A stretch of DNA of 64,000 bases from Geobacillus jurassicus NBRC 107829 (GCF_001544315.1 NZ_BCQG01000017.1:1-64000); one strand, 5' to 3'. Shown: positions 17,746 to 31,180, numbered from the stretch's first letter. The notes: generated by a model from the letters alone, not told the origin. A program made the numbers and translations.

Positions 17746-20700
17746 CTAAAACAGCGACAGCTGGTTATGGTCCGGGAGCGAGTCAAGGCAGCCGCGGCTT
17801 TCTAAGTACTCAAGCAACGTTTTTGATACTTTGCCGCGTTGCTGCAAATCCTCTTTCGACAAAAACTCGCCTTCCTCGCGGGCGCGCACGATGTTTTGCG
17901 CCACGTTCGTCCCGAGTCCCGGAATGGCGTTGAACGGCGGGATGAGGGAATTGCCGTCAATGACAAATTCCGTCGCCTGCGAGCGGTACAAATCGATATT
18001 TTTAAAGGAAAAGCCGCGCTCACACATCTCTAACGCCACTTCAAGAACGGTGAGCAAGCTTTTTTCTTTCGCCGTCGCCTGAATCCCTTTGGCGTTTATT
18101 TCTTCAATCCGCTTGCGGATGGCCGCCGAACCTTTGATCATGGCGTCAAGGTCAAAATCCTCGGCCCGCACCGTAAAGTACGACGCATAATACAAAAGCG
18201 GATGGTGCACTTTAAAGTAGGCGATGCGCACCGCCATTAACACGTAAGCAGCGGCGTGCGCTTTCGGGAACATGTATTTGATTTTTTTGCACGAATCAAT
18301 ATACCACTCCGGCACGTTGTGCTTGCGCATTTCCGCCTCGAATTCCGGCGTCAAGCCTTTTCCTTTGCGCACCGATTCCATGATTTTAAAAGCGAGCGAC
18401 GGCTCAAGCCCACGGTAAATGAGATACACCATAATGTCGTCGCGGCAGCCAATCACTTCTGACAGCGTGCACGTGCCGTTTTGGATGAGCTCTTGCGCAT
18501 TGCCGAGCCACACATCGGTGCCGTGCGACAACCCGGAAATTTGCACGAGCTCAGAAAACGTTTTTGGCCTTGTCTCTTCCAACATTTGCCGGACGAAGCG
18601 CGTGCCAAACTCCGGAATGCCGATCGTGCCGACATTGCACATGATTTGCTCCGGCGTGACGCCAAGCGGCTCGGTGCTGCTGAAAATGCCCATCACATCC
18701 GGGTCGTCGGTCGGGATCGTTTTCGGGTCGATGCCGCTTAAATCTTGCAGCATGCGGATAACCGTCGGATCGTCGTGTCCGAGAATGTCAAGCTTTAACA
18801 AGTTGTCGTGGATCGAATGGAAGTCGAAATGGGTCGTCCGCCATTCGGAGGACGTGTCATCGGCCGGATATTGAATCGGCGTAAAATCGTAAATTTCCAT
18901 ATAATCGGGAACGACGATGATGCCGCCCGGATGCTGCCCGGTCGTCCGCTTCACCCCGGTGCAGCCGGCCGCGAGCCGGTCGATTTCCGCGCCGCGCAGC
19001 TGCAAATTATGATCGCTCGCATACGCTTTGACAAACCCGTACGCCGTCTTGTCGGCGACCGTGCCGATCGTCCCGGCGCGGTAGACGTTGTCTTCGCCAA
19101 ACAGCACTTTCGTATAATTGTGGGCGCGCGGCTGGTATTCGCCGGAGAAGTTCAAATCGATATCCGGCACTTTGTCGCCTTTAAAGCCGAGGAACGTCTC
19201 AAACGGGATGTCATGCCCGTCTTTTTTGTATTTCGTCCCGCACTGCGGGCAGTTTTTGTCCGGCAAATCAAACCCTGAACCGACCGAACCGTCGTTGAAA
19301 AACTCCGAATGCTTGCAGTTCGGACAAACGTAATGCGGCGGCAGCGGATTGACCTCGGTGATTTCTGTCATCGTCGCGACAAACGACGAACCGACCGATC
19401 CGCGCGACCCGACAAGATAGCCGTCATCGAGTGATTTTTTCACAAGCTTGTGCGAAATTAAGTAAATGACGGCAAAGCCGTGGCCGATGATGCTTTTCAA
19501 CTCTTTCTCAAGCCGCTCTTCAACAAGTTTCGGCAGCGGATCGCCGTAAATTTCCTTCGCCCGCCGATAGCTCATTTCCCGGATTTCCTCATCTGCCCCT
19601 TCGATGCGCGGCGTATACAGCTCATCTTTGATCGGCTTCACATCGCCGATTAACGAAGCGATTTTTTGCGTGTTGTCGACGACGATTTCCTTCGCTTTTT
19701 CCGGCCCTAAAAACGAGAAGCACTCAAGCATTTCATTCGTCGTGCGGAAATACACATCGGGCAGCTCATGGCGATTGAGCGGGTTCGCCCCGCCTTGCGA
19801 GTGGATTAAAATTTTCCGGTAAATTTTATCCTCTGGATTCAAATAATGGACGTTGCCGGTGGCGACGACCGGAATGTTGAGCTTCTCGCCAAGGGCGACG
19901 ATGCTGCGGATGATGTTTTTGATCATCTCTTCGTCTTTCACATAATCCATCTCGATGAGCGGCTTGTACACGTCCGGCGGATGCACTTCAAGAAAATCGT
20001 AAAAACGAGCGATGTCTTCGACTTCTTCCGGCGCCTTTTGGATTAAGTTGTCAAACAGCTCCCCTTTGTCGCAGCCCGAACCGACAAGCAAGCCGTCGCG
20101 GTGCTTGACGAGCACGGAGCGAGGAATGCGCGGCACGCGGTGGAAATATTGAATGTGCGACAATGACACGAGCTTGAACAAATTTTTCAGCCCGGTCTCG
20201 TTTTGCGCCAGCAGCGTCACGTGAAATGGGCGCGCAAGCCGATAGGACGCCTCGCTGTGTGTGCGGCTGTTCAGTTCGTCATGATACAGTATGCCGCGCT
20301 CTTCCGCTTCTTTCAACAGCCGCATGAGCAAATGCCCGGTCGCCTCCGCATCGTAGATGGCCCGGTGGTGCTGCGTCAGTTCAATGTCAAATTTTTTGCA
20401 CAATGTATTGAGCCGGTGGTTTTTCAAATCCGGGTATAAAAAGCGGGCGAGCTCCAGTGTATCGATAACCGGGTTCGTGATTTTGCCGCGCCCCATGCGG
20501 GCGAGGCCGGCGTTTAAAAACCCGATGTCAAAGCTGGCGTTATGGGCGGCGAGCGTCGCGTCGCCAGCCCAGTCGACAAAGCGGGCGAGCACTTCTTCCG
20601 GCTTCGGTGCGTCTTTTAGCATCTCATCGGTGATGCCGGTCAGCTCCATCGTCGTCACTGACAGCGGATGCCCGGGGTTGGCAAATGACATGAACCGGTC

Positions 20701-22077
20701 GATGATCTCGCCATCTTTTACTTTCACCGCCGCCAGCTCAATGATCGTGTTGTACACAGCCGACAGACCCGTCGTCTCAACGTCAAAAACGACATATGTC
20801 TCCTCCGAAAGCCGGCGGTGCGTCTCATTGTAAGCGATCGGCACGCCATCGTCGACGATGTTCGCCTCAAGGCCATAAATGACTTTCATCCCGTATTTTT
20901 TCGCCGCGCTGTAGGCCTCCGGAAATGACTGAACAACGGCATGGTCGGTGACAGCGATCGCCGGATGCCCCCATTTTTTGGCTTGCTCAATGAGTTTCAC
21001 CACCGAGGTGACCGCGTCCATTTGGCTCATTGGGGTATGCAAATGGAGCTCGACCCGTTTTTCCCCTTCCGGCGCTGTATCTTGCCGTTCCTTTGCGGCT
21101 ATTTCGTTCAAATCGTTGGCGATGATGACCAAATCGCGGACGAACGTATCATTTTGCACGCTGCCGCGCACTTTCACCCACATGCCTTTTTTGACGCCGT
21201 TCATGAGTTCGGCGTCCTCTTTGTCGCGCGAGAACATTTTCACTAAAATCGAGTTCGTATAGTCGGTGATTTTCAGCGTCAGCAGCGTGCGGCCGCTTTT
21301 TAATTCGCTCACTTCGGCGTCAAATACATACCCTTCTACAACGACGCGCCGCTCTTCTTCGACGATCGTCTCCAGCCGCCGCACCGGCTCCTCGTCGCGG
21401 ATCGGGTAGCCGATGACAAGGGGTCCGGACGGAGATGCGGCCGCCGATTTTTCTTCTTCTTTCGCCAGATCCGTCAATAAGGCCAACGCCCGCTCTTTGT
21501 CCTCTTGCTGTTTTTGCGCCAAAAACTGCTCCATTTCCTGCTTGGCCGGCTCGATGCTGACGTCAAGCTGAAGGGGCGGAAATCCAAATGAAGCGTACAC
21601 ATCAGCGATTTTTTTGGCGAACCGCCGTTTGACCGCCAACGCTTCCGCTTCATGGCGGGCGGCGACGATCAGCTTGTTCCCTTTCAGCGTCGGCGTCTGC
21701 CGGCTGAGCCAATCGACAAGCGGCGACACGCCTTCTTGCAGCTGTTCAAGGCAAAGCGGCCAGTAGCTTTGCACATCCGCCTCTGTCACGCGCGGCGCTT
21801 CGACCTCAATCGTATGGCGGACGGCGGCGATATGGCGGAACGCTGCCTGCAGCCGGTCGGCAAACGTTTTGTATACATGAGCCGGCAACGCGTTGGCGAA
21901 CTGAAAATAAAAATGCCAGCTTTTTTCCTCTCTATCAATCACGACTTTGCGAATGGCCGCTTCACGAAAATGCGGCATCCACTCGTCCGACGTCATCTTC
22001 AGTTGTTCAAGCAAGATGAGAAACCGCTCTTTTTGTTCTTTCGTCACCATGACATCCGATTGTTCCCCTCTCAACAT
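17746..22077 (-). CDS. polC: DNA polymerase III alpha subunit, PolC type (replicase)
   Basis: Main replicative polymerase of low-GC Gram-positives. The frame of 1443 residues contains an OB domain (around 240-330), a PHP domain ([16 protein letters not shown], about 340) split by a proofreading exonuclease ([10 protein letters not shown], about 425), a four-cysteine zinc site (CPNC, CPQC, about 910-945), the polymerase palm with [11 protein letters not shown], and a C-terminal tail ending NQLSLF, which is the clamp-binding motif. The start is uncertain: ATG at 22077 has only a weak purine stretch, while [10 protein letters not shown] at 22050 has AGAGGGG 14-15 nt upstream. A TGn-extended TATGAT box at 22095-22100 may be its promoter. 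Confidence 0.97.
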   Translation of the reverse strand: MLRGEQSDVMVTKEQKERFLILLEQLKMTSDEWMPHFREAAIRKVVIDREEKSWHFYFQFANALPAHVYKTFADRLQAAFRHIAAVRHTIEVEAPRVTEADVQSYWPLCLEQLQEGVSPLVDWLSRQTPTLKGNKLIVAARHEAEALAVKRRFAKKIADVYASFGFPPLQLDVSIEPAKQEMEQFLAQKQQEDKERALALLTDLAKEEEKSAAASPSGPLVIGYPIRDEEPVRRLETIVEEERRVVVEGYVFDAEVSELKSGRTLLTLKITDYTNSILVKMFSRDKEDAELMNGVKKGMWVKVRGSVQNDTFVRDLVIIANDLNEIAAKERQDTAPEGEKRVELHLHTPMSQMDAVTSVVKLIEQAKKWGHPAIAVTDHAVVQSFPEAYSAAKKYGMKVIYGLEANIVDDGVPIAYNETHRRLSEETYVVFDVETTGLSAVYNTIIELAAVKVKDGEIIDRFMSFANPGHPLSVTTMELTGITDEMLKDAPKPEEVLARFVDWAGDATLAAHNASFDIGFLNAGLARMGRGKITNPVIDTLELARFLYPDLKNHRLNTLCKKFDIELTQHHRAIYDAEATGHLLMRLLKEAEERGILYHDELNSRTHSEASYRLARPFHVTLLAQNETGLKNLFKLVSLSHIQYFHRVPRIPRSVLVKHRDGLLVGSGCDKGELFDNLIQKAPEEVEDIARFYDFLEVHPPDVYKPLIEMDYVKDEEMIKNIIRSIVALGEKLNIPVVATGNVHYLNPEDKIYRKILIHSQGGANPLNRHELPDVYFRTTNEMLECFSFLGPEKAKEIVVDNTQKIASLIGDVKPIKDELYTPRIEGADEEIREMSYRRAKEIYGDPLPKLVEERLEKELKSIIGHGFAVIYLISHKLVKKSLDDGYLVGSRGSVGSSFVATMTEITEVNPLPPHYVCPNCKHSEFFNDGSVGSGFDLPDKNCPQCGTKYKKDGHDIPFETFLGFKGDKVPDIDLNFSGEYQPRAHNYTKVLFGEDNVYRAGTIGTVADKTAYGFVKAYASDHNLQLRGAEIDRLAAGCTGVKRTTGQHPGGIIVVPDYMEIYDFTPIQYPADDTSSEWRTTHFDFHSIHDNLLKLDILGHDDPTVIRMLQDLSGIDPKTIPTDDPDVMGIFSSTEPLGVTPEQIMCNVGTIGIPEFGTRFVRQMLEETRPKTFSELVQISGLSHGTDVWLGNAQELIQNGTCTLSEVIGCRDDIMVYLIYRGLEPSLAFKIMESVRKGKGLTPEFEAEMRKHNVPEWYIDSCKKIKYMFPKAHAAAYVLMAVRIAYFKVHHPLLYYASYFTVRAEDFDLDAMIKGSAAIRKRIEEINAKGIQATAKEKSLLTVLEVALEMCERGFSFKNIDLYRSQATEFVIDGNSLIPPFNAIPGLGTNVAQNIVRAREEGEFLSKEDLQQRGKVSKTLLEYLESRGCLDSLPDHNQLSLF

Positions 22078-22106
22078 CTTACTCTTTCTCTATCATCATA
22101 CCATAT

Positions 22107-22151
22107 AAAAGCGCCGGCGAAAAAAGACAGACTTCTCTTTTCGCCAGCGCC
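22107..22151 (-). terminator. Terminator after proS
   Basis: On the minus strand GCGCTGGCGAAAA pairs with TTTTCGCCGGCGC (one mismatch) and is followed by TTTTATA. It separates proS from polC. Confidence 0.85.
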
Positions 22152-22160
22152 GTTCGCTTA

Positions 22161-23870
<1,710 letters not shown>

Positions 23871-23890
23871 TTAGCCACCTCGTTTTCTCT

Positions 23891-25144
23891 CTATAGGAAA
23901 AATTTTTGAATGTCGTTCCATGTCACAACGAGCATGAGCAGCATCAGCAAGGCGAAGCCGATAAAATGGACCATTCCTTCTTTTTGCCGGTCGACTGGCT
24001 TGCCGCGCACCGCTTCAATGGCGAAAAAGAGGAGCCGCCCGCCGTCTAACGCCGGCAATGGCAACAAGTTGACAATCCCAAGGTTGATGCTTAAAATTGC
24101 GCCCCATTTCATCAAATAGTAGATCCCGGATTCAGCGACTTTACCGGTCGATACGGCGATGCCGACCGGGCCGGACAGCATGTCAAGCTGAAACTGGCCG
24201 GTGATCAATTGGCCGAGCCCCGTTACAATTTCCCGCGTCCAGTAGTACGTCTCAACCAGCCCTTGCTTGATCGAGCCAAACACCGATTTTTCCATCGGCT
24301 GATAGACGCCGATCAAGCCGATCGTCTCCCCTTGCACCGTTTTCGCTTCAGGGGTGACCGTCACACTTAGTTCTTTCCCATTCCGCTCAATTTGAAACTG
24401 AAGCGGCTCTCCCGGATGGGCGCGAATCGTGTTGACGATTTCCGTCCACGTTTCCATCCGTTCGCCGTTAATGGCGATCACCTCATCCCCTTGCTTCAAG
24501 CCGGCGGCGCGCGCCGCCCCTTCCGGCGTCAGCTCGCCGATGATCGGCTTGTCGACTGGGTAGCCTTGCAAAAGGCCGATGATAATAAAAATGACGAGCG
24601 CCAAGAGAAAGTTGGCGAGCGGTCCGGCCAAAATCGTCATCGTCCGCTGTCCGAGCGTTTTTGCCACAAATTGACGATGGTATGGGGCGATTTGAATTTC
24701 TTGGCGATCGACGACGAAAAACGACGGTTCTTTGACCGCAAACCGCTCGAACCGCTCGCCGTCCGTATAGCCGGTCACATACATGCCGTGCTCCAAATCG
24801 GCATCCTCTATTTCCACGACGCGGGCGTTCGGATAATCGTCCTTATGGTTGAGAACGATTTTTTCCACTTGGCCGCTGCCATCAAGCAACAAGCCGACGA
24901 CTTGCCCCCGCTTCAATTCAATCGTCTCCGGGTCTTCGCCGGCCATGCGGACGAAGCCGCCAAGCGGGAGAAGGCGGATCGTGTACACCGTTTCATTTTT
25001 CTTGAATGAAAACACCTTCGGCCCGAAGCCGATGGCAAATTCTCGGCAAAGAATGCCCGCCCGTTTTGCTAGCAGCAAGTGGCCGAGCTCGTGAAAAAAG
25101 ACGAGGGCACCAAAGACGACGATAAACGAAATGATCGATTCCAA
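23891..25144 (-). CDS. rasP: Site-2 intramembrane zinc protease RasP
   Basis: Membrane metalloprotease that in B. subtilis completes cleavage of anti-sigma factors such as RsiW and clears signal-peptide remnants. The 417 residues have HELGH near residue 18 in the first membrane segment, a PDZ domain (PEGAARAAGLKQGDEVIAIN), and the LDG motif LLPLPALDGGRLLF near the C-terminus, with four membrane spans. I place the start at a TTG (25144): AAGGTGG lies 8 nt before it, whereas the GTG at 25156 overlaps the ribosome site. It follows dxr by 14 bases. Confidence 0.94.
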   Translation of the reverse strand: MESIISFIVVFGALVFFHELGHLLLAKRAGILCREFAIGFGPKVFSFKKNETVYTIRLLPLGGFVRMAGEDPETIELKRGQVVGLLLDGSGQVEKIVLNHKDDYPNARVVEIEDADLEHGMYVTGYTDGERFERFAVKEPSFFVVDRQEIQIAPYHRQFVAKTLGQRTMTILAGPLANFLLALVIFIIIGLLQGYPVDKPIIGELTPEGAARAAGLKQGDEVIAINGERMETWTEIVNTIRAHPGEPLQFQIERNGKELSVTVTPEAKTVQGETIGLIGVYQPMEKSVFGSIKQGLVETYYWTREIVTGLGQLITGQFQLDMLSGPVGIAVSTGKVAESGIYYLMKWGAILSINLGIVNLLPLPALDGGRLLFFAIEAVRGKPVDRQKEGMVHFIGFALLMLLMLVVTWNDIQKFFL

Positions 25145-25158
25145 CGTTTCAACCACCT

Positions 25159-26307
25159 TTATGATAGTAGTGAGCGAACGTAGGCGCGCGCGTCCGCATC
25201 GATTTCGCGAATGTCCTCAAGCTGCGGATCATCTACCGGCCGATGGCGTTCGAGGGCGCGTTCAATCCACTCCTCGATGGCCAAAAACGGAATCCGTCCG
25301 GCTAAAAACGCCGCCACCGCCTCTTCATTGGCCGCATTCAACACCGTCGGCAGCGAGCCGCCTCGCTTGCCGGCCTCATAGGCAAGCCGCAAACAGCGAT
25401 AACGGTCAAAATCAACCGGAGCGAAATGGAGCGCCCCAAGCGAGGCCAAATCAAGCGGCTTGGCGGATGGAAGCGGCAGACGCTTTGGATACGCCAAAGC
25501 ATATTGGATTGGAACGCGCATATCCGGCGTGCCGAGCTGCGCCAACACACTTGTGTCGCGAAACGCAACGAGCGAATGGATGATGCTTTCGCGGTGCAAA
25601 ACAACCTCGATCCGCTCATATGGCAGCCCGAACAGCCAATGAGCCTCAATGACCTCAAACCCTTTGTTCATCATGGTCGCCGAATCAATCGTAATTTTGG
25701 CCCCCATCGACCAGTTTGGATGGCGAAGCGCCTCCTCGACCGTCACATGTGCAAGCTCTGCGCGCGTCTTGTCGCGGAAGCTGCCGCCGGAAGCGGTCAG
25801 AATGAGTTTGTCAACTTGTTCAATCTTTTCCCCTTGCAGGCATTGAAAAATAGCGGAATGTTCGCTGTCAACCGGCAACAGCGGCACGCCGCGCCGCTTG
25901 GCCTCCGCCATGACAAGATGTCCGGCAACAACGAGCGTCTCTTTGTTGGCGAGAGCGATTGCCTTTCCCGCCTCAATCGCCTTCAGCGTCGGCACAAGGC
26001 CGACGCTGCCGACAACGGCGGTGACGACAACATCGGCTTGTGGGCAAACCGCCGCTTCAATCAATCCTTCTTCCCCGTACACGATCGCCGTCCGCCCGCG
26101 GTACTCGCGATAGAGCACTTCATACGCATCGCGGTCGGCGACAGCGACGAGACGGGGTGAAAATTCAGCGATCAGCCGCCTCGCCGCGTCGATATTTTTC
26201 CCGACCGATGCGGCGGCCAAGCGGAACTCGTCCGGATGGGCGCGGATGACATCAAGCGCCTGCGTGCCGATCGATCCGCTCGCCCCTAATATACTAATAT
26301 ATTTCAA
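25159..26307 (-). CDS. dxr: 1-deoxy-D-xylulose 5-phosphate reductoisomerase
   Basis: Second step of the MEP isoprenoid pathway, making 2-C-methylerythritol 4-phosphate with NADPH. The 382-residue protein has [16 protein letters not shown] (NADPH site), [16 protein letters not shown] with metal-binding D and E residues, [10 protein letters not shown], and [19 protein letters not shown]. As in rasP, a TTG at 26307 is the best start, with AGGAG 8 nt upstream and an N-terminus MKYISILGA that matches the family; the GTG at 26316 abuts the ribosome site. Its product feeds undecaprenyl diphosphate through UppS. Confidence 0.95.
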   Translation of the reverse strand: MKYISILGASGSIGTQALDVIRAHPDEFRLAAASVGKNIDAARRLIAEFSPRLVAVADRDAYEVLYREYRGRTAIVYGEEGLIEAAVCPQADVVVTAVVGSVGLVPTLKAIEAGKAIALANKETLVVAGHLVMAEAKRRGVPLLPVDSEHSAIFQCLQGEKIEQVDKLILTASGGSFRDKTRAELAHVTVEEALRHPNWSMGAKITIDSATMMNKGFEVIEAHWLFGLPYERIEVVLHRESIIHSLVAFRDTSVLAQLGTPDMRVPIQYALAYPKRLPLPSAKPLDLASLGALHFAPVDFDRYRCLRLAYEAGKRGGSLPTVLNAANEEAVAAFLAGRIPFLAIEEWIERALERHRPVDDPQLEDIREIDADARAYVRSLLS

Positions 26308-26327
26308 TCGTTTCACTCCTCACCCGC

Positions 26328-27122
26328 TTATCTTGCAATGTCAAGCAGTATGTACAACAGCGGCAGCACGAACAACAAGCTGTCAAACCGGTCTAAAATG
26401 CCGCCATGCCCCGGCAAAATCGCCCCGGAATCTTTCACGCCGTAATGGCGCTTAAATGCCGATTCGATTAAATCGCCGAGCTGGCCGAACGCCGACAGCA
26501 GCAACGCGACGCCAAGTGCGGCCGCCAAACTGGCAAACGGCGCCGCCGCCCACTCGTAAATCGCGGCGACAACAACGGCGGAAACGATGCCGCCGATGGC
26601 GCCTTCCATCGTTTTTTTCGGGCTGATCTCCGGCCATAGCTTGCGCCGGCCAAAGGCGCGGCCGAAGAAATACGCCCCGATGTCGGTCGCCCAAATAACA
26701 AACAAGGCATAAACGAAATACGCCAAGCCGACCAAACGAACCGCGCCAAAACAGAAAAACCCCACGCCGACATAGACAACCGCCAAAACGACAAACGCTG
26801 CCTCATCGAACGTCAGTGCATTTTTCGTCACGACCGTGCCGACAAGCAACAAAAAAGCCAAAGCGGCGATCACGCCAAACTTGACGGCCCCGGACGCCAA
26901 CCACTCGCTGCCGTAACGGGCGGGAACGAGCAGCAGCCAAAGGGCGATCAATCCAGCCGCCCCGGCAAACGACAACAGGCTCATCCCTTTCATCCGCAAC
27001 AGTTCAAACAGCCCGACCGTGGCCAATATATATGTTACTATTATAAACGGAAATCCGCCAAAAATAACAATCGGCAAAAAGAGCGCCGCCGCTATGACTC
27101 CGGTGATGATTCGCTGCTTCAT
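26328..27122 (-). CDS. cdsA: Phosphatidate cytidylyltransferase
   Basis: Makes CDP-diacylglycerol, the precursor of phosphatidylglycerol and phosphatidylethanolamine. The 264 residues form a polytopic membrane protein of about eight spans, and the C-terminal family signature is intact: SAFKRHYGVKDSG then ILPGHGGILDRFDSLLF. It overlaps uppS in an ATGA junction (27119-27122). Confidence 0.95.
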   Translation of the reverse strand: MKQRIITGVIAAALFLPIVIFGGFPFIIVTYILATVGLFELLRMKGMSLLSFAGAAGLIALWLLLVPARYGSEWLASGAVKFGVIAALAFLLLVGTVVTKNALTFDEAAFVVLAVVYVGVGFFCFGAVRLVGLAYFVYALFVIWATDIGAYFFGRAFGRRKLWPEISPKKTMEGAIGGIVSAVVVAAIYEWAAAPFASLAAALGVALLLSAFGQLGDLIESAFKRHYGVKDSGAILPGHGGILDRFDSLLFVLPLLYILLDIAR

Positions 27123-27892
27123 CGCGCTGACACTCCTCCAAATCGGCGGTCGCGCCGCTGGTAAGCGGCAATCGCCTCTAAGAAATGTTGCTCAGTAAAA
27201 TCCGGCCATAACACATCCGTAAACCAAAGCTCCGTATACGCCAACTGCCAAAGCATGAAATTGCTTAAGCGAATCTCCCCGCTCGTGCGAATGAGCAAAT
27301 CGGGGTCGGCGAGCCCGCTCGTCATCAAGTACGACGAAATGAGCGGTTCGGTGATGTCTTCCGGCGCCAGCGCCCCGCGTTCGACGTCTTTGGCGATTTG
27401 CTGGACGGCGGCGGTGATTTCCGACCGGCTGCCATAATTGAGGGCAAAATTCAAAACGAGCCCAGTGTTGTCGCTTGTTTCCTCGACGGCTTTCTCAACC
27501 GCCCGGCGCGTATAATCAGGCAACGCCTCCGTATGGCCGATCACTTGCACTTTGACATTTTCAGCAATGAGCTCGGGAAGAAACGTCGTCAAAAACTGCT
27601 CCGGCAGCTTCATTAAATAATCGACTTCGCTTTTCGGCCGCTTCCAATTTTCCGTGGAAAACGCGTAAAGCGACAAAATTCGAATTCCCAGCTCGTTCGC
27701 AAAACGAGTGATTTTGCGCACAACCTGCATGCCTTCGTAATGGCCGGCCGCCCTCGGCAACGCCCGCTTTTTCGCCCACCTTCCGTTCCCATCCATAATG
27801 ATGGCGACATGGCTTGGGATCGGATGCCTGAGCACCTCTTCCTTCGTCACCGGGACGTCTATCTCTTTCGTTTTTCGCATTTTATTGAACAT
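27119..27892 (-). CDS. uppS: Undecaprenyl diphosphate synthase
   Basis: Cis-prenyltransferase extending farnesyl diphosphate to C55, the lipid carrier for wall synthesis. The 257 residues include IIMDGNGRWAKKRALPRAAG (catalytic Asp and diphosphate loop), TENWKRPKSEVDYLM, and LLIRTSGEIRLSNFMLWQ. ATG at 27892 has GGAGG at 6-nt spacing; a possible second start MRKTKEI at 27880 has none. Confidence 0.96.
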   Translation of the reverse strand: MFNKMRKTKEIDVPVTKEEVLRHPIPSHVAIIMDGNGRWAKKRALPRAAGHYEGMQVVRKITRFANELGIRILSLYAFSTENWKRPKSEVDYLMKLPEQFLTTFLPELIAENVKVQVIGHTEALPDYTRRAVEKAVEETSDNTGLVLNFALNYGSRSEITAAVQQIAKDVERGALAPEDITEPLISSYLMTSGLADPDLLIRTSGEIRLSNFMLWQLAYTELWFTDVLWPDFTEQHFLEAIAAYQRRDRRFGGVSAR

Positions 27893-27924
27893 ACGAGTCC
27901 TCCGCGAACGTGTTTTGCCTTTCC

Positions 27925-27930
27925 ATTATA
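27925..27930 (-). promoter_or_regulatory. Extended -10 promoter upstream of uppS
   Basis: TTTGCTATAATGG on the minus strand gives a perfect TATAAT with TGn extension, placed immediately after the T-run of the frr terminator. No good -35 is visible at 17 nt, so the extension would have to compensate. Confidence 0.5.
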
Positions 27931-27932
27931 GC

Positions 27933-27962
27933 AAAAAAACCCTCCATCAACATAGAGGGTTT
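27933..27962 (-). terminator. Terminator after frr
   Basis: AAACCCTC / GAGGGTTT stem with a loop of about ten bases, followed by seven T on the minus strand, 13 bases past the frr stop. It ends the pyrH-frr unit. Confidence 0.9.
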
Positions 27963-27974
27963 GCATCGTTTTGC

Positions 27975-28532
27975 CTATACTTCCATGACTTCTTTTTCTT
28001 TCTCTTTTGTGATGGCATCGATTTTGGCGATATGGTCATCGGTCAGCTTTTGCACTTCATCCGTGTAGCTGCGGAGTTCGTCTTCGGTAATCTCGCCGTT
28101 TTTCTCGAGCTTTTTCAATTCATCGTTTGCATCGCGGCGAATGTTGCGCACGGCGACTTTCGCGTCTTCTGAATACTTTTTAACAAGCTTCGCCAGCTCG
28201 CGGCGTCGTTCCTCTGTGAGCGGCGGGATGACAAGGCGGATGACCGATCCATCATTCGACGGCGTCAGCCCTAAATCCGATGCTAAAATGGCTTTTTCCA
28301 TTTCTTTGATGGCCGATTTGTCATACGGCTGAATGACGAGCAGGCGCGCTTCCGGCACACTGATGGAAGCCAGCTGGTTGATCGGCGTCGGCACGCCGTA
28401 ATAATCAACGGTCACTTTTTCAAGCAGCCCTGCGTTCGCCCGGCCGGCGCGAATGCTTGCCAGCTCGCGGGTGAACGCTTGCACTGCTTTGTCCATTTTT
28501 TCTTTCGCCTGTTGGATCACTTGCTTTGCCAT
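27975..28532 (-). CDS. frr: Ribosome recycling factor
   Basis: Splits post-termination ribosomes with EF-G. At 185 residues it has the usual length, with [40 protein letters not shown], and the C-terminal three-helix bundle ending [17 protein letters not shown] at 28532 follows GGGGGAAA, two bases after the pyrH stop. Confidence 0.97.
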   Translation of the reverse strand: MAKQVIQQAKEKMDKAVQAFTRELASIRAGRANAGLLEKVTVDYYGVPTPINQLASISVPEARLLVIQPYDKSAIKEMEKAILASDLGLTPSNDGSVIRLVIPPLTEERRRELAKLVKKYSEDAKVAVRNIRRDANDELKKLEKNGEITEDELRSYTDEVQKLTDDHIAKIDAITKEKEKEVMEV

Positions 28533-28534
28533 CG

Positions 28535-29284
<750 letters not shown>

Positions 29285-29292
29285 TCACTTTG

Positions 29293-29323
29293 AAAAACAG
29301 GGAACACGCGCGTGTTCCCTGTT
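29293..29323 (-). terminator. Terminator after tsf
   Basis: A 28-base perfect palindrome (29296-29323; arms AACAGGGAACACGC and complement) is followed on the minus strand by T residues, 9 bases past the tsf stop. It ends rpsB-tsf. Confidence 0.88.
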
Positions 29324-29331
29324 GCGGTCCG

Positions 29332-30216
29332 TCATTGTTTTCTGACTTGGCTCATGACTTCTTCAGCAAAATTGTCTTGGCGCTTTTCGAGCCCTTCGCC
29401 AACTTCGTAACGGATGAACTGCTTGACTGTTGCTCCGTTCGCTTCGACGTATTGGCGCACCGTCACATCCGGGTTTTTCACGAACGCTTGCTCGAGCAGG
29501 CAGACGTCTTCGTAAAACTTGTTCAGCCGGCCTTCGACCATTTTTTCAACGATTTTTTCCGGCTTGCCTTCGTTTAACGCTTGCTGCTTCAACACTTCGC
29601 GCTCATGCGCAATTTCTTCCTGCGGCACGTCGTCGCGCGAGACGTATTTCGGATGAAGCGCCGCAATGTGCATGGCGACATCTTTGGCGACATCTTCACT
29701 CGCATTGCCGGCTAATAACGTTAATACGCCGATGCGCCCGCCCATGTGCAAGTACGCGCCGAACGTTTCGCCATCCGCTTTGTTGACGACGGCAAAGCGG
29801 CGAAGCGTGATTTTTTCGCCGATTTTCGCGATGGCGGCGTTAATGTAATCTTGGACGGTCGAGCCGTTGTCCATCGTTTGACCGAGCGCTTCGTCAAGCG
29901 ACGCCGGTTTTTGTTTCAGCAAGTGGGCGGCCAGCTCTTTCACCAACGTTTGGAACGATTCGTTTTTCGCAACGAAGTCCGTTTCCGAGTTCACTTCCAA
30001 AATGACAGCGGTATTGCCTTCCACAGCGATGTACGCCATTCCTTCGGCCGCGATGCGGTCCGCTTTTTTCGCCGCTTTGGCGATCCCTTTTTCGCGCAGC
30101 CAGTCGATCGCCTTTTCCATGTCACCGTTCGTTTCGGTGAGCGCCTTTTTGCAGTCCATCATGCCTGCGCCTGTTTTTTCGCGCAGTTCTTTCACCATTT
30201 GTGCTGTAATCGCCAT
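29332..30216 (-). CDS. tsf: Elongation factor Ts
   Basis: Guanine nucleotide exchange factor for EF-Tu. The 294 residues have the N-terminal UBA-like segment [19 protein letters not shown], the core [18 protein letters not shown], and the C-terminal [18 protein letters not shown] and coiled-coil parts. AAGGAGGA precedes the ATG at 30216. It follows rpsB across a partial terminator, the conserved bacterial arrangement. Confidence 0.97.
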   Translation of the reverse strand: MAITAQMVKELREKTGAGMMDCKKALTETNGDMEKAIDWLREKGIAKAAKKADRIAAEGMAYIAVEGNTAVILEVNSETDFVAKNESFQTLVKELAAHLLKQKPASLDEALGQTMDNGSTVQDYINAAIAKIGEKITLRRFAVVNKADGETFGAYLHMGGRIGVLTLLAGNASEDVAKDVAMHIAALHPKYVSRDDVPQEEIAHEREVLKQQALNEGKPEKIVEKMVEGRLNKFYEDVCLLEQAFVKNPDVTVRQYVEANGATVKQFIRYEVGEGLEKRQDNFAEEVMSQVRKQ

Positions 30217-30322
30217 AAAAAAGTCCTCCTTCTCATTGTCGCATATATGTATCAGTGCCGGCAGCGGCTTCCCGTTTCGCCCTTATTCGTTAGTATAGCC
30301 AAAAGTTGCTGATTTCTGTCTC

Positions 30323-30363
30323 AAAAAAAGGTGATAAAAGGCTTTTCCCCTCTTATCACCTTT
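30323..30363 (-). terminator. Terminator between rpsB and tsf
   Basis: AAAGGTGATAA / TTATCACCTTT stem with a 15-nt loop and a T-run of seven on the minus strand, 11 bases past the rpsB stop. Because tsf has no obvious promoter of its own, this probably attenuates rather than stops transcription. Confidence 0.82.
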
Positions 30364-30374
30364 CTTGAGCATCG

Positions 30375-31082
30375 TTACTCTGCCGCGACGGCTGCTTCTT
30401 CGCCTTGTTTCGCCTCAAGCACCGCATCGGCGATTTTCGAAGTCAACAACTTGACAGCGCGGATGGCGTCGTCGTTGGCCGGGATGACGTAGTCGATTTC
30501 ATCTGGATCGCAGTTCGTGTCGACGATGCCGATGATCGGGATGTTCAACTTGCGCGCTTCCGCCACTGCAATCCGCTCTTTGCGCGGGTCAATGACAAAC
30601 AGCGCATCCGGCAGCTCTTTCATGTCTTTAATGCCGCCCAAAAACTTCTCGAGCCGCTCTTTTTCTTTTTTCAAGCCGATGACTTCTTTTTTCGGCAGAA
30701 CGTCAAATACGCCGTCTTCTTCCATTTTTTCAATTTCACGCAACCGTTTGATTCGTTTTTGGATCGTGGCGAAGTTCGTCAGCGTGCCGCCAAGCCAGCG
30801 TTGGTTGACGTAATACATGCCGCAGCGTTCCGCTTCTTCTTTCACCGACTCTTGCGCTTGTTTTTTCGTGCCGACGAACAAAATTTTGCCGCCGTTCGCC
30901 GCCAATTCGCGGACGAAGTTGTATGCTTCCTCGACCTTTTTCACCGTTTTTTGCAAATCGATGATATAGATGCCATTGCGCTCCGTGAAAATGTATTTTT
31001 TCATTTTCGGATTCCAACGGCGCGTCTGATGTCCGAAATGGACGCCAGCTTCAAGCAGTTGTTTCATCGAAATAACCGACAT
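30375..31082 (-). CDS. rpsB: 30S ribosomal protein S2
   Basis: Peripheral 30S protein needed for S1-type mRNA docking and translation initiation. The 235 residues start [20 protein letters not shown] and include [35 protein letters not shown], and [25 protein letters not shown] lies 6 nt before the ATG at 31082, which is preceded by a structured leader and promoter. Confidence 0.98.
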   Translation of the reverse strand: MSVISMKQLLEAGVHFGHQTRRWNPKMKKYIFTERNGIYIIDLQKTVKKVEEAYNFVRELAANGGKILFVGTKKQAQESVKEEAERCGMYYVNQRWLGGTLTNFATIQKRIKRLREIEKMEEDGVFDVLPKKEVIGLKKEKERLEKFLGGIKDMKELPDALFVIDPRKERIAVAEARKLNIPIIGIVDTNCDPDEIDYVIPANDDAIRAVKLLTSKIADAVLEAKQGEEAAVAAE

Positions 31083-31119
31083 GTATGCTCCTCCTGTTTC
31101 TTAGTGGTTTTTGATCCTC

Positions 31120-31180
31120 CGCCTGTTTCATCTTTCAGCAAGACTGGCTGAGCCAGCACCGTTGCTGAAATCAGCAGGCG
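31120..31180 (-). ncRNA. Structured 5' leader of rpsB
   Basis: Three nested perfect stems on the minus strand: CGCCTG/CAGGCG (31175-31180 with 31120-31125), TTTCAGCAA/TTGCTGAAA (31162-31170 with 31133-31141), and CTGG/CCAG inside (31144-31156). The hairpin ends 37 bases before the S2 start and lies entirely after the promoter. An S2 autoregulatory operator is the likely role, inferred from position and from known S2 autoregulation in other bacteria. Confidence 0.65.
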
